Source of the DNA: Eubacterium sp.
Lineage (GTDB): Bacteria; Bacillota; Clostridia; Oscillospirales; Acutalibacteraceae
Assembly (NCBI GenBank): GCA_024696725.1
Contig: JAILGO010000078.1
Coordinates: forward strand, 1-7,010
DNA: 7,010 nucleotides
Direction of reading: 5' to 3'
Under the pieces are notes generated by a model that saw only the letters and a program-made list of their open reading frames with translations, had not been told where the DNA came from and did no database searches. The translations under genes were made by a program, and so were the position numbers. Shown one piece after another: positions 1-6,690 of this stretch (position 1 is the stretch's first letter; every line of letters starts with the position of its first letter).

Positions 1-798
1 GTTGCCTGCTGCCTTAACCTTAACCTTTACTTTGTAAGTGCCCTTCTTTAAGCCCTTGTTAACGGTGATTTTACCGTTCTTAGCAACTGTGATTTTCTTG
101 TTGCCCTTGGACTTGGTAAAGGTTACCGCGCCCTTAGCGTTATTAACCGCGAACGCCTTTGCCTTTTTAATAACGGTCTTTTTATTCTTCTTAACCGTTA
201 CGGCCTTTCCTTTTGCGGTAAGGGTATTAGCCTTCTTTTCAGCGCTCTTTGGCTGAGCGGAGAGAGCGTATCCAAACTCCTGTACCCAGTAGTAATTACC
301 GTCGTCGCCTTTGAATCCGGCTATACCGATACAGGTGAAAGACGAAGAAAGCATATTCCTTCTGTGGTCCTGTCCGTCATACGGTTCTTCGGTTTCGCAC
401 CATAAGTTGAACGCGCTTTCATAAGTGGGGCTCATTGCAATATTCTCGCCGTAGGTCATAACGTCCTTACCGTTAGCGTCCTTAACCGTACAGTCGAAGC
501 AAACCGAACCGTCAGGCCTCGTATGAGAATTATTCTGCTCTAATTCCTTAGCTCTGATTTTCGCAATCGCCTCAAGGTTTACGTCGTACTTGTACGCAGT
601 AAGGTTTGCATAAACCTTTTTCGTATTGGTTTCGTTCCAGCACCAGGCGTCGCTTCCGGTTCTGAAATTGTTTACCAGCGTAAGCATAGCACGGGCGTCG
701 CTGTCGGGAGTAAGTTCACCGGCGAAGCTCTGAACGGATACCGCTGAAATGCTCATAAGCATTACGATTGACAATACTAAACTAATAACTTTTTTCAT
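1..798 (-). CDS. Secreted CAP-domain (SCP/PR-1-like) protein with Ig-like C-terminal repeat, 3' end missing
   Basis: The 266 visible codons run from an ATG at 798 to the window edge without a stop, so the C-terminus is missing. An AGGAGG lies 8 nt upstream (807-812). Residues 1-26 form a signal peptide (lysines, hydrophobic core, likely cleavage after SFA). Residues ~35-180 are a CAP domain: NSHTRPDG with His92, YGENIA with Glu118, and DHRRNML with His145 followed by CIGIAG are the usual CAP signatures and supply the His/Glu cavity residues. Five cysteines (53, 100, 103, 134, 156) could form disulfides outside the cell. From ~190 onward the protein becomes Lys/Thr/Val rich (NTLTAKGKAVTVKK, KKGTYKVKVKVKAAGN), like the Ig-like repeats common at the end of clostridial surface proteins. 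The bacterial CAP role is poorly defined, so no reaction is assigned. The gene follows the sortase on the same strand, suggesting co-transcription. A cell-wall sorting signal may lie beyond the edge, but none is visible. Confidence 0.9.
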   Translation of the reverse strand, partial: MKKVISLVLSIVMLMSISAVSVQSFAGELTPDSDARAMLTLVNNFRTGSDAWCWNETNTKKVYANLTAYKYDVNLEAIAKIRAKELEQNNSHTRPDGSVCFDCTVKDANGKDVMTYGENIAMSPTYESAFNLWCETEEPYDGQDHRRNMLSSSFTCIGIAGFKGDDGNYYWVQEFGYALSAQPKSAEKKANTLTAKGKAVTVKKNKKTVIKKAKAFAVNNAKGAVTFTKSKGNKKITVAKNGKITVNKGLKKGTYKVKVKVKAAGN

Positions 799-831
799 AA
801 ATTTTTCCTCCTGTTTTCATTTATATATTTA

Positions 832-1446
832 TCAATCGGTCAATGATTGATTGACTTGCGTGCGTATACAGCGAAGGGTTATTCTTTGCCGTGCGCCGTA
901 ATTACAGGTGAAAAGAGTTAAATCCCAGCCGTTGTTTTCTTCCATTTCTTCGATACCGTACTCGCCTATTAAATCAATTTCGCTTACGGTATAGATATAG
1001 GTCATACCTAACATATCGGTAAATCTTATCGTTTCACCCTCGCGGATATATTTAAGCTTACCGAAATGGCTCTGGTAATTATGGGCGCAGATAATAAGCG
1101 AGCCGCTGTTTACGCTTCCGCTGTACCTGCACGGGGAGCTTTTAAGCTTTTCAAGGCTCCATCCCGACTGAACGGGAAGGGATATATCGTAAGACGGGAT
1201 TGAGATAACCCCGATATACTCTACGCCGTCGATTACTGCAACTCTTTCCGACTTGTCATTTATATTATAACTTAAATCGTCGGTTTTTTCAACTATAGAA
1301 GAAATAATACTTTCAGCAGTTTCTCCGGCTTTTTCATCAATAATATGGTTATAAGTAAACAATCCCCCGGCTGCTGCTATAAACAGCAAGCCGAGAGTCA
1401 TTAACGCTATACCTATTTTAGTCTTCTTCTTTCTTTCCCTTTGCAT
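832..1446 (-). CDS. Sortase family transpeptidase (class uncertain, class D-like)
   Basis: This membrane-anchored cysteine transpeptidase is expected to cut a C-terminal sorting motif on secreted proteins and join them to the cell wall or to each other. From the ATG at 1446 it is 204 residues: a basic N-terminus (RERKKKTK), one membrane segment (~10-30), a linker, then the sortase beta-barrel (~65-200). The triad is visible: His122 in ICAHN, Cys181 in TLFTCNY, and Arg188 in RQRITLRC. The TLxTC form and modest length resemble class D, but the AHNYQSHFGKL stretch also recalls class B, so I leave the class open. A TTG at 1455 is in frame, but it sits only 2 nt from the GAGAGG ribosome binding site, so the ATG 11 nt away is preferred. 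The gene ends 33 nt before the CAP protein start, indicating an operon. Its promoter was not identified and would lie inside the opposing histidine-kinase remnant. Confidence 0.93.
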   Translation of the reverse strand: MQRERKKKTKIGIALMTLGLLFIAAAGGLFTYNHIIDEKAGETAESIISSIVEKTDDLSYNINDKSERVAVIDGVEYIGVISIPSYDISLPVQSGWSLEKLKSSPCRYSGSVNSGSLIICAHNYQSHFGKLKYIREGETIRFTDMLGMTYIYTVSEIDLIGEYGIEEMEENNGWDLTLFTCNYGARQRITLRCIRTQVNQSLTD

Positions 1447-1450
1447 ATAA

Positions 1451-1726
1451 TACAAATCCTCTCGAGAACATCAGAACGCCGCAAAGCACGGTATGAATCC
1501 CGATTCGGGACCGCTCAGTATTTCGGTAAAAACGCGTAAAACGGACAAGGGAAGCGAAATTACCGTAAAGGATAACGGAGTCGGCTTCAATCCCGAAAGC
1601 ATCAAGCCGAACAGCACGCTTTCAAACATAAAGGAGCGACTTAATAAATATATGGGCGGAACGCTTTCTATAGTATCCTCTCCCGACGGTACGACCGTAA
1701 CGGTCTTTGTACCCGATAAAAAATAA
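1451..1726 (+). pseudogene. Remnant of a sensor histidine kinase: C-terminal HATPase domain only
   Basis: The reading frame is open from just after a stop at 1448-1450 and ends at TAA 1724-1726. Its product matches the C-terminal half of a GHKL ATPase domain of the LytS/YesM/NarX kinase type: a partial N box QNAAKHG (1472-1492), a G1 box DNGVGF, then the LSNIKERLNKYMGG segment and the closing GTTVTVFVP strand. The region carrying the phospho-acceptor histidine, any sensor domain and the start of the N box is absent. The first ATG (1493) lies after the N box, has no recognisable ribosome binding site, and homology continues upstream of it, so this is more likely a truncated remnant than a real 77-residue gene. 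A strong terminator directly follows, as expected at the natural 3' end of the lost gene. The upstream break (~1465-1472) coincides with the leader of the opposing sortase gene. An assembly join is an alternative explanation. Confidence 0.75.
1458..1463 (-). promoter_or_regulatory. Ribosome binding site of the sortase gene (decides the start)
   Basis: GAGAGG read on the minus strand. It is 11 nt from the ATG at 1446 but only 2 nt from the in-frame TTG at 1455, which argues for the ATG although the spacing is slightly long. Confidence 0.5.
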
Positions 1727-1730
1727 AAAC

Positions 1731-1764
1731 GCAGAGCTCAGGATATGAGCTCTGCTTGTTTTTT
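1731..1764. terminator. Intrinsic terminator, probably bidirectional
   Basis: A perfect 10-bp stem (GCAGAGCTCA at 1731-1740 with its complement at 1746-1755) and a 5-nt GGATA loop are followed by TTGTTTTTT on the plus strand. On the minus strand the stem is followed by GTTTTTATTTTTT, the complement of the A-rich run 1718-1730. It can therefore terminate both the histidine-kinase remnant (stop at 1726) and the convergent rhamnosidase gene (stop at 1776). Confidence 0.92.
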
Positions 1765-1775
1765 ACTGCTTATTC

Positions 1776-4139
1776 TCAGTACGCCGTTTTAAAATGCAGC
1801 TCCTTTAAACCGTCGGCTTTTACAGAGAAGGCTATATATCCGTTTTCGGCTTCAACGAAGGTTATGCCTTTAGTTCCGGTAAAGCGCTTATTGCGGTAGA
1901 CGGTTTTTCCGTTAAGCGTTACGCGCTGACTGTCGGAGAAGGGGAGGTAAATTATCGCCCCGGTGTTTTCGGGTACGGAGGCGTCGAGCGAAAACGCGCC
2001 GTCCGTCCTGCTTTCCGTAACGCGGATAATGCCCTTTACCGAGGGAACGACGCAGTTAACCGTATCGCCGTTTTCAAGCTGAGGTCTGATAACGAACTCC
2101 GAATATCCCGCTTTTGTCGGGCGTATTCCCGAAAAATACTTGCTCATAATTACAAGCGCTCCGCCCGACCACGCGTGATTCTGCGTTCCCGTATATTTAT
2201 TCCATTTCTCCCAAAGAGTCGAACCTCCGTCGTCTGTCATTTTTTCGTATCTTCTTAGCATTCTCTCTTTAGCCGCGCCGTATTCGTCCATTTTACACAG
2301 CGCCTCGAGAACGTAGTATTCCATATACGGACTTGCGTTTTCCGTCTCTTTAAGCACGGTAGTTATAACGCCGTATTTTTCTTTTTCGGCAAGTCCCGAA
2401 AGCACGGCGAGCGCGTTCGCTCTGTCGTCGGGCTTTTTTACGCCGTCGCTTTTATAGCCCGAGTCCGTCCACAGCGCTTCGTAACCTCTTTTTATTTTAT
2501 CCATTTTATCGGTTATACCGCCGCTGTTCCTTCCGAGCGCCTCAGCCATATTGTGTATTGAAGAGAGCGCGTAGTAATACCAGGCGTTTTCTATCGCGGT
2601 AACGTCGGCGCGAGACCCCCAGTCCATCCAGTCCCACGAGCCTTCGCGGTGTACGACAAGACCGTTTTCGTTTATTTTCCAGAGGTTGATATAATTTACC
2701 GAGGCGTCGTATACCTTATTTAAAAATTCCGCGTCGCCCGTATAGAGATAATAAGTCCAGAAGCCGCATATTCCCGCGAGCTGCTGAACGGGAAGCTCAA
2801 ATAATGCCTCTCCCGTCGGCACGACGGTCTGTAATACCTTCGTGTCTTTATCAATATGACCGAGCATCGAAGCGACGCCCTTCTGATAGAGAAGATAGGA
2901 ATTCGCGTCGAGGGCGTACATCGACATCGCCATTTCGTTAGTTACGTCGCCCCACCACTGCGCTCTTTCTCTGTCGGGACAGTCCATAAAGTTATCACGC
3001 ATTGTGACGTAAAGGGTACGAAGCGATTTCTGCCAGAGGGCGTTAAGCCTTTCGTCGTTACATTCGTAGATTCCCGAAAACTCGGTATTATAGCCCGTTT
3101 CCCTGTATTTCAGCTCAAGAATTTTAACTCCCGCGGGGAACGAGTAGGTAATATGCTGACCGTTAAACCAGCCCGGCGCCTCGAATTCCTGAACGCCGTC
3201 CTTTGTAATATAGGTATCGCTTACCGCGCCGAGCCAGGTGTTTTCCGTAAAAATTCTTATCTTTCTGCCCGCCTTCGCTTCAATCTTAAAATACGGCGTA
3301 CACTGCGCGTTATATGGAATACCGAGCGTTACGGTCTTTCCCGTTTTCGTTGTAACGCCCTTGTATTCGCCGGAATTTTCATAGTCCTTAAGACCGTAAT
3401 CTTTAAGCATCGGGATTCCGCGGGGATAAAGCTCTCCCCACGGGGACGAGCCGCCCTTTCCGTATTCGCAAGCCGCCTCCCACTCGCTGTCGTCAAAATC
3501 GGCGTCAAGCCAGTTTCCCGCTTCTTTCCGCGCGTCGTAATTGATGTTTGATTCGGGTAATCTGTAATTCGGCTTCGATAAAAATGAATCCTTAAGATAT
3601 GCCGCGTTTCTTCGCACTTTCCAGCTTTTATCGGATATGATACTTCCCGCTTCAAAGAGAAAGCCTCCCTTGCCGCTGTCCGTAGAGGAAAAGCTTTTAT
3701 CCTTTCCCCAGTACCACACGAGAGCGCAGATAACGTTTTTTCCCGATTTAAGATATGAGCCGATTTCAACAGTATCGTAGTAGCTTCCGCTTTCCGTCGG
3801 TCCTCTTTTTACGCCGCCGTCGGAAACCGCGGTTTCGCCGTTTATATAAAGCAGGTATTTTGAATCGGCGGAAATATATGCCGTCAGTTTTTTCGGCGCT
3901 TCGGTAAGCTCAACGCTCTTTCTTAAGCACATCCAGACGTTTTCCTCGCCCGCGTCGGAGGAATCCCAGATATATTCAGCGCTCCAGTCGGTTTTAGCTT
4001 TTGTATCAAGCTGAACGTAAGGGGGAAGCTCCTCGGGTACGGTATATTCGTTTTTAAAATACCGTCCTGCGTTGCCGCCGCCGATAACTCCCGAAAGCAA
4101 TGAAGCCAGCGCAAGAATAAACGATATGATTTTATTCAT
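1776..4139 (-). CDS. Secreted glycoside hydrolase, family 78 (alpha-L-rhamnosidase type)
   Basis: Predicted to release terminal alpha-L-rhamnose from plant or microbial glycans outside the cell by an inverting mechanism. Numbered from the ATG at 4139 (787 residues): signal peptide 1-24 (IISFILALASLLSG core, likely cut after GNA); N-terminal beta-sandwich with carbohydrate-binding character ~52-165; a further beta-domain ~170-345; (alpha/alpha)6 catalytic barrel ~350-680; C-terminal beta-sandwich to the end. The motif DCPDRERAQWWGD carries Asp386, Glu391 and Asp398, spaced exactly as the D/E/D catalytic acids of GH78 enzymes. Glu644 in TLWEKW is the likely general base, and NHAWSGG (His655) and the Trp-rich SWDWMDWG (501-508) line the expected pocket. 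Full length for the family. No lipobox cysteine or wall-anchor motif is seen, so the protein is probably released. Substrate is inferred from the family only; related subfamilies have other specificities. No sugar transporter or rhamnose catabolic gene lies in the window. Confidence 0.88.
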   Translation of the reverse strand: MNKIISFILALASLLSGVIGGGNAGRYFKNEYTVPEELPPYVQLDTKAKTDWSAEYIWDSSDAGEENVWMCLRKSVELTEAPKKLTAYISADSKYLLYINGETAVSDGGVKRGPTESGSYYDTVEIGSYLKSGKNVICALVWYWGKDKSFSSTDSGKGGFLFEAGSIISDKSWKVRRNAAYLKDSFLSKPNYRLPESNINYDARKEAGNWLDADFDDSEWEAACEYGKGGSSPWGELYPRGIPMLKDYGLKDYENSGEYKGVTTKTGKTVTLGIPYNAQCTPYFKIEAKAGRKIRIFTENTWLGAVSDTYITKDGVQEFEAPGWFNGQHITYSFPAGVKILELKYRETGYNTEFSGIYECNDERLNALWQKSLRTLYVTMRDNFMDCPDRERAQWWGDVTNEMAMSMYALDANSYLLYQKGVASMLGHIDKDTKVLQTVVPTGEALFELPVQQLAGICGFWTYYLYTGDAEFLNKVYDASVNYINLWKINENGLVVHREGSWDWMDWGSRADVTAIENAWYYYALSSIHNMAEALGRNSGGITDKMDKIKRGYEALWTDSGYKSDGVKKPDDRANALAVLSGLAEKEKYGVITTVLKETENASPYMEYYVLEALCKMDEYGAAKERMLRRYEKMTDDGGSTLWEKWNKYTGTQNHAWSGGALVIMSKYFSGIRPTKAGYSEFVIRPQLENGDTVNCVVPSVKGIIRVTESRTDGAFSLDASVPENTGAIIYLPFSDSQRVTLNGKTVYRNKRFTGTKGITFVEAENGYIAFSVKADGLKELHFKTAY

Positions 4140-4145
4140 ATTCTT

Positions 4146-4151
4146 CACCTC
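4146..4151 (-). promoter_or_regulatory. Ribosome binding site of the GH78 gene (decides the start)
   Basis: GAGGTG on the minus strand ends 6 nt before the ATG at 4139. The in-frame GTG at 4148 is part of this site and cannot be its start, so the protein begins MNKIISF rather than three residues earlier. Confidence 0.8.
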
Positions 4152-4174
4152 AATTACCGCCGTCTGTTACCGTC

Positions 4175-4183
4175 ATTATATCA
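4175..4183 (-). promoter_or_regulatory. Extended -10 promoter of the GH78 gene
   Basis: On the minus strand this reads TGATATAAT, a perfect TATAAT with the TGn extension, about 35 nt upstream of the ATG at 4139. No good -35 is present: the best match at 17-nt spacing is TGTACT (4198-4203), which fits the extended -10 class or an activator-dependent promoter. Confidence 0.65.
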
Positions 4184-4300
4184 TAACGCAGTGAAAAAGT
4201 ACACCGCCGCAGGTAAGAATATAAAAATACGGTACAGATAAGACGCTCCGCTTTCTATCGGACGCATTGCCGCCCGTTAAGACAGTATTCCGTTCAAAGA

Positions 4301-4343
4301 TTGACATAGCCGTTTATCTTTGATACTATACAATTGTTATAAT
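4301..4343 (+). promoter_or_regulatory. Promoter region of the aldo/keto reductase gene
   Basis: Two overlapping candidates are visible. One is a consensus -35 TTGACA (4301-4306) with a 17-nt spacer to a weak -10 TACTAT (4324-4329). The other is a perfect extended -10, TGTTATAAT (4335-4343), without a useful -35. Either would give a short leader; the second starts only ~26 nt before the ATG. An 8-bp palindrome ACAATTGT (4330-4337) sits between the two -10 elements. Confidence 0.65.
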
Positions 4344-4375
4344 GTGTAAATGCTCTTTTCTGAAAGGAGATTAAT

Positions 4376-5509
4376 ATGAACTACCGTGATTTCGGAGCAA
4401 CGGGCGAAAAAATATCCGCGCTCGGCTTCGGCTGTATGCGCCTTCCCGAATATGAGGAGGGCGGCAAGCATTTTATCGTTCAGGAAAAGGTAGACGAAAT
4501 GCTCGCCTTCGCCTTTGAAAACGGCGTAAACTATTTCGACACCGCGCCTCACTACTGTAACCACAACAGCGAGGCTGCCGTAGGCCACGCCGTAAAGGAC
4601 TTCCGCGATAAAATCCTTATATCCACAAAGTGTCCGATGGACGACGACCTGACTCAGGACAAGTACCGCCGTCTGCTTGAAAGAAGCCTTACGAGGCTCG
4701 GCACGGACTATATTGATTTTTATCACTTCTGGGGTATCGGAAGAAAGCAGTTTGAAAATCTGATTTTAAAAAACAACCTTCTTGAAGCGGCTGCGAAGGC
4801 GAAGGAGGAAGGGCTTATCCGCCATATTTCCTTCTCCTTCCACGACGACCCGGGAGTAATCAGGCTTATCGTCGACACCTCGGAAAAAGAGGGCGTTAAG
4901 ATGGAATCAATGCTCTGTCAGTACAACCTGCTTGACCGCTCGAACGAGGAAATGATTAAGTACGTGAACGAAAAAGGTCTCGGCACGGTCGCTATGGGAC
5001 CCGTAGGCGGAGGAAGACTCTCCGCGCCGACGGACCTTTATAATAAGCTGACGGGTAAGCCCGCGATTGCGACTTATGAGCTTGCTTTCAGGTTCTGTCT
5101 CGGTAATCCTAATCTTAACTGCGCGCTTTCGGGTATGCAGGATATTGATATGGTGAAAAAGAATATAAAGGTCGCAAGCGACAATACGGCTTTCTCCGAG
5201 GAGGAGTGGCAGCGGCTCGGGCTTGCTATGGAGGAAATAAAGAAGTTTTCCGAGCTTTACTGCACGGGCTGTAAATACTGTCAGCCCTGTCCGATGGAGA
5301 TAAATATTCCGAAGCTCTTTGAGATGTATACCTACTATAACGTTTACGGCTTAAAGGAGCACGCAAAGCACATGATGCGCGAATATATCAGGAAGGACGG
5401 AAAGACCTTCGAGCACTGTATAGACTGCGGCGCCTGCGAGGATAAATGCCCTCAGCACCTTAAAATCCGCGAGAATCTTAAAATGGTCTGCGACCTGCTC
5501 AGCGAGTAA
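4376..5509 (+). CDS. Aldo/keto reductase with C-terminal 4Fe-4S ferredoxin-type domain
   Basis: This 377-residue cytoplasmic protein has two parts. Residues 1-~285 are an aldo/keto reductase TIM barrel with the complete tetrad Asp55 and Tyr60 (YFDTAPHY), Lys85 (ISTKCP) and His117 (YHFWG), so it should reduce or oxidise a carbonyl/alcohol pair with a nicotinamide cofactor. Residues ~290-377 carry two cysteine clusters: C296-x2-C299-x2-C302-x2-C305-P, and the classical C348-x2-C351-x2-C354-x3-C358-P, suited to two 4Fe-4S clusters. This fusion is a known, widespread clostridial type (COG1453-like) whose substrate is generally unassigned; the clusters suggest a link to low-potential electron carriers. 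The start is an ATG 5 nt after AAAGGAGA (4363-4370). It is divergent from the rhamnosidase; use of the reductase on lactaldehyde from rhamnose breakdown is possible but unsupported by sequence. Confidence 0.93.
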   Translation: MNYRDFGATGEKISALGFGCMRLPEYEEGGKHFIVQEKVDEMLAFAFENGVNYFDTAPHYCNHNSEAAVGHAVKDFRDKILISTKCPMDDDLTQDKYRRLLERSLTRLGTDYIDFYHFWGIGRKQFENLILKNNLLEAAAKAKEEGLIRHISFSFHDDPGVIRLIVDTSEKEGVKMESMLCQYNLLDRSNEEMIKYVNEKGLGTVAMGPVGGGRLSAPTDLYNKLTGKPAIATYELAFRFCLGNPNLNCALSGMQDIDMVKKNIKVASDNTAFSEEEWQRLGLAMEEIKKFSELYCTGCKYCQPCPMEINIPKLFEMYTYYNVYGLKEHAKHMMREYIRKDGKTFEHCIDCGACEDKCPQHLKIRENLKMVCDLLSE

Positions 5510-5539
5510 AAAAATAAAGCCCTCAAGGGGCGCCCGTCA

Positions 5540-5578
5540 TAAAGAAGGTGGTTGAGTTTAACTCAACCACCTTCTTTA
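5540..5578. terminator. Long hairpin between convergent genes, probable bidirectional terminator
   Basis: A 19-bp perfect inverted repeat (5540-5558 with 5560-5578) about a single central T at 5559; in RNA the innermost bases would open into a small loop. The base of the stem is TAAAGAAGG/CCTTCTTTA, giving a U-rich 3' arm on both strands. It lies 31 nt after the aldo/keto reductase stop and 26 nt from the transporter stop. A separate long T-run is lacking, so termination efficiency is uncertain. Confidence 0.75.
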
Positions 5579-5603
5579 ATTATTTCAACAAATCATAAGA
5601 TGT

Positions 5604-6635
5604 CTAATGGTTTGCAAGGTCTTTTTCCAGTTCATCGGGCGTGTGCGTATGAGCGTGTTCGCCGTCTTTGATGAAATGCTTATGGTCGTGAGAATGGGTT
5701 ACAGTATGTGTATGCGTTGAGCCGTCGTGCGTATGAACAATGGTATGTGTATGCAAATGACGATGCTTGAATACTAGAGTATCATATATTACGAATACCG
5801 TTCCCACTATCATAAGCACGGTAGCAATAATTGTGTTGACGGACATTTTTTCATTAAGAAAAACAAATGAAATTGCAGCTCCTATAAAAGGCGCAACTGC
5901 GTAATATGCGCTCGTTTTAGCGGCTCCGAGTGTATTCTGTGCTTTAACATAAAGAAAAATGCTTAATCCGTACGCCACGGAACCGAGCAATAATGAAAGA
6001 GCAATATACTTTATTTGGGGTAAATGTTCACCGACAATCAAAGCGATTATAAATGAACCGAGCCCGGAAAATGCGCCCTTTAGCAACACTATTTCATAAG
6101 TACTTTTTGATGAGATTTTCCGTGTGCAGTTGTTTTCAAGACCCCAGCAGAGCGTAGCGAGAAGAACAAAAAGAGAGCCTGTTGAGAAATGCAAATCGGA
6201 AAAACTGTTAACGGTAAGCAAAGCACCCGATAAGGTGATAATTGCTATCGCACTCCAAAGCCATTTTGATATTGCCTCTCTGAATACAACCAACGCGATT
6301 AATGCGGTAGCAACGATTTCAAAATTACCGAGGAGTGAAGCGGTTGAAGAATTGCCCTTGCTGATTCCGAGCATCAGAAAAATCGGAGCGGCAATATCAA
6401 GCACAATCATTCCGACAGTGTACGGTAAGTCGCTTTTATTTAATTTGTTTTCATTCTGTTTTTTACCTGTCAGCAGATAAATAATGCCTATGCCCAGCGC
6501 CGCACCGAAATACAGAAACGAAGCCATAAAGGTCGGCGTAACCTTTTCAAGCAAAAGTTTGGAGAAAGGTATATTTATTGCATAGAATATTGCTGCGAGT
6601 AACGCAAAGATAATTGATAAAACTTTTTTGTTCAA
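5604..6635 (-). CDS. EamA/DMT-superfamily transporter with histidine-rich C-terminal tail
   Basis: An inner-membrane permease of the drug/metabolite transporter superfamily, 343 residues from a TTG at 6635. About ten hydrophobic helices occur in two EamA repeats (~5-141 and ~152-286); features include the family-typical ends of each repeat (GNFEIVATALIALVVFRE near helix 4, APFIGAAISFVFLNE near helix 9). The substrate cannot be told; relatives export amino acids or metabolites. After the last helix comes a hydrophilic tail (291-343) with 16 histidines, mostly as HxH. The TTG start is chosen because GAGGA lies 7 nt upstream, while an in-frame ATG at 6704 would place the promoter -10 and part of the upstream terminator inside the gene. 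Composition looks more AT-rich than the GH78 and reductase genes by eye. No co-transcribed partner is visible. Confidence 0.9.
   Translation of the reverse strand: MNKKVLSIIFALLAAIFYAINIPFSKLLLEKVTPTFMASFLYFGAALGIGIIYLLTGKKQNENKLNKSDLPYTVGMIVLDIAAPIFLMLGISKGNSSTASLLGNFEIVATALIALVVFREAISKWLWSAIAIITLSGALLTVNSFSDLHFSTGSLFVLLATLCWGLENNCTRKISSKSTYEIVLLKGAFSGLGSFIIALIVGEHLPQIKYIALSLLLGSVAYGLSIFLYVKAQNTLGAAKTSAYYAVAPFIGAAISFVFLNEKMSVNTIIATVLMIVGTVFVIYDTLVFKHRHLHTHTIVHTHDGSTHTHTVTHSHDHKHFIKDGEHAHTHTPDELEKDLANH
5607..5765 (-). other. Coding segment for the His-rich tail of the transporter
   Basis: This encodes residues 291-343. Sixteen of 53 residues are histidine, in runs such as HRHLHTHT, THTHTVTHSHDHKH and EHAHTHT, ending in an acidic PDELEKDLANH. 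The DNA contains short repeats: GTATGTGTATGC at 5704-5715 and 5743-5754, and GTGCGTATGA at 5643-5652 and 5727-5736 (plus-strand letters), suggesting growth by small duplications. By the positive-inside logic for ten helices the tail is probably cytoplasmic. Such HxH tracts commonly bind Zn, Ni, Co or Cu; metal binding here is inference. Confidence 0.8.
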
Positions 6636-6642
6636 TTCTATT

Positions 6643-6647
6643 TCCTC
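6643..6647 (-). promoter_or_regulatory. Ribosome binding site of the transporter gene (decides a TTG start)
   Basis: GAGGA on the minus strand, 7 nt before the TTG at 6635, which begins MNKKVLSII and leads straight into the first membrane helix. Confidence 0.65.
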
Positions 6648-6671
6648 GAAAAATCCCGATTTGTCGCCTTC

Positions 6672-6677
6672 ATTATA
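6672..6677 (-). promoter_or_regulatory. -10 element of the transporter promoter
   Basis: Perfect TATAAT on the minus strand, ~36 nt upstream of the TTG start. At 17-nt spacing the -35 position (6695-6700) reads TTTTCT, a poor match made of the T-rich tail of the upstream terminator. Confidence 0.6.
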
Positions 6678-6690
6678 CCACACATCCAAC

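Noticed and set aside
38..256. Hydrophobic 72-codon frame on the plus strand that looks like a small membrane protein
   Set aside because: It is the complement of the Lys-rich Ig-like region of the CAP protein; AAG/AAA lysine codons read backwards give Leu/Phe codons, which explains the false hydrophobicity.
1493..1726. A genuine 77-residue ATPase-like small protein starting at ATG 1493
   Set aside because: The kinase N box lies upstream of this ATG in the same frame and there is no ribosome binding site, so truncation of a larger gene explains it better.
2856..3551. 231-codon open frame on the plus strand
   Set aside because: It is antisense to the catalytic part of the GH78 gene, has no recognisable domain, and is rich in Arg and Val as expected from a complementary-strand shadow.
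3329..3769. 146-codon open frame on the minus strand
   Set aside because: It overlaps the GH78 gene in another frame of the same strand, with no family features and no ribosome binding site of note.
4337..4726. 129-codon open frame on the minus strand
   Set aside because: It is antisense to the start of the aldo/keto reductase and its promoter; the opposing gene has a complete catalytic tetrad and a clear ribosome binding site.
5643..5754. Possible CRISPR or tandem-repeat array
   Set aside because: The short repeated 10-12-mers are irregularly spaced and are explained by His-Thr codons in the transporter tail.
6124..6480. 118-codon open frame on the plus strand
   Set aside because: It is antisense to the EamA transporter, without coding signals.
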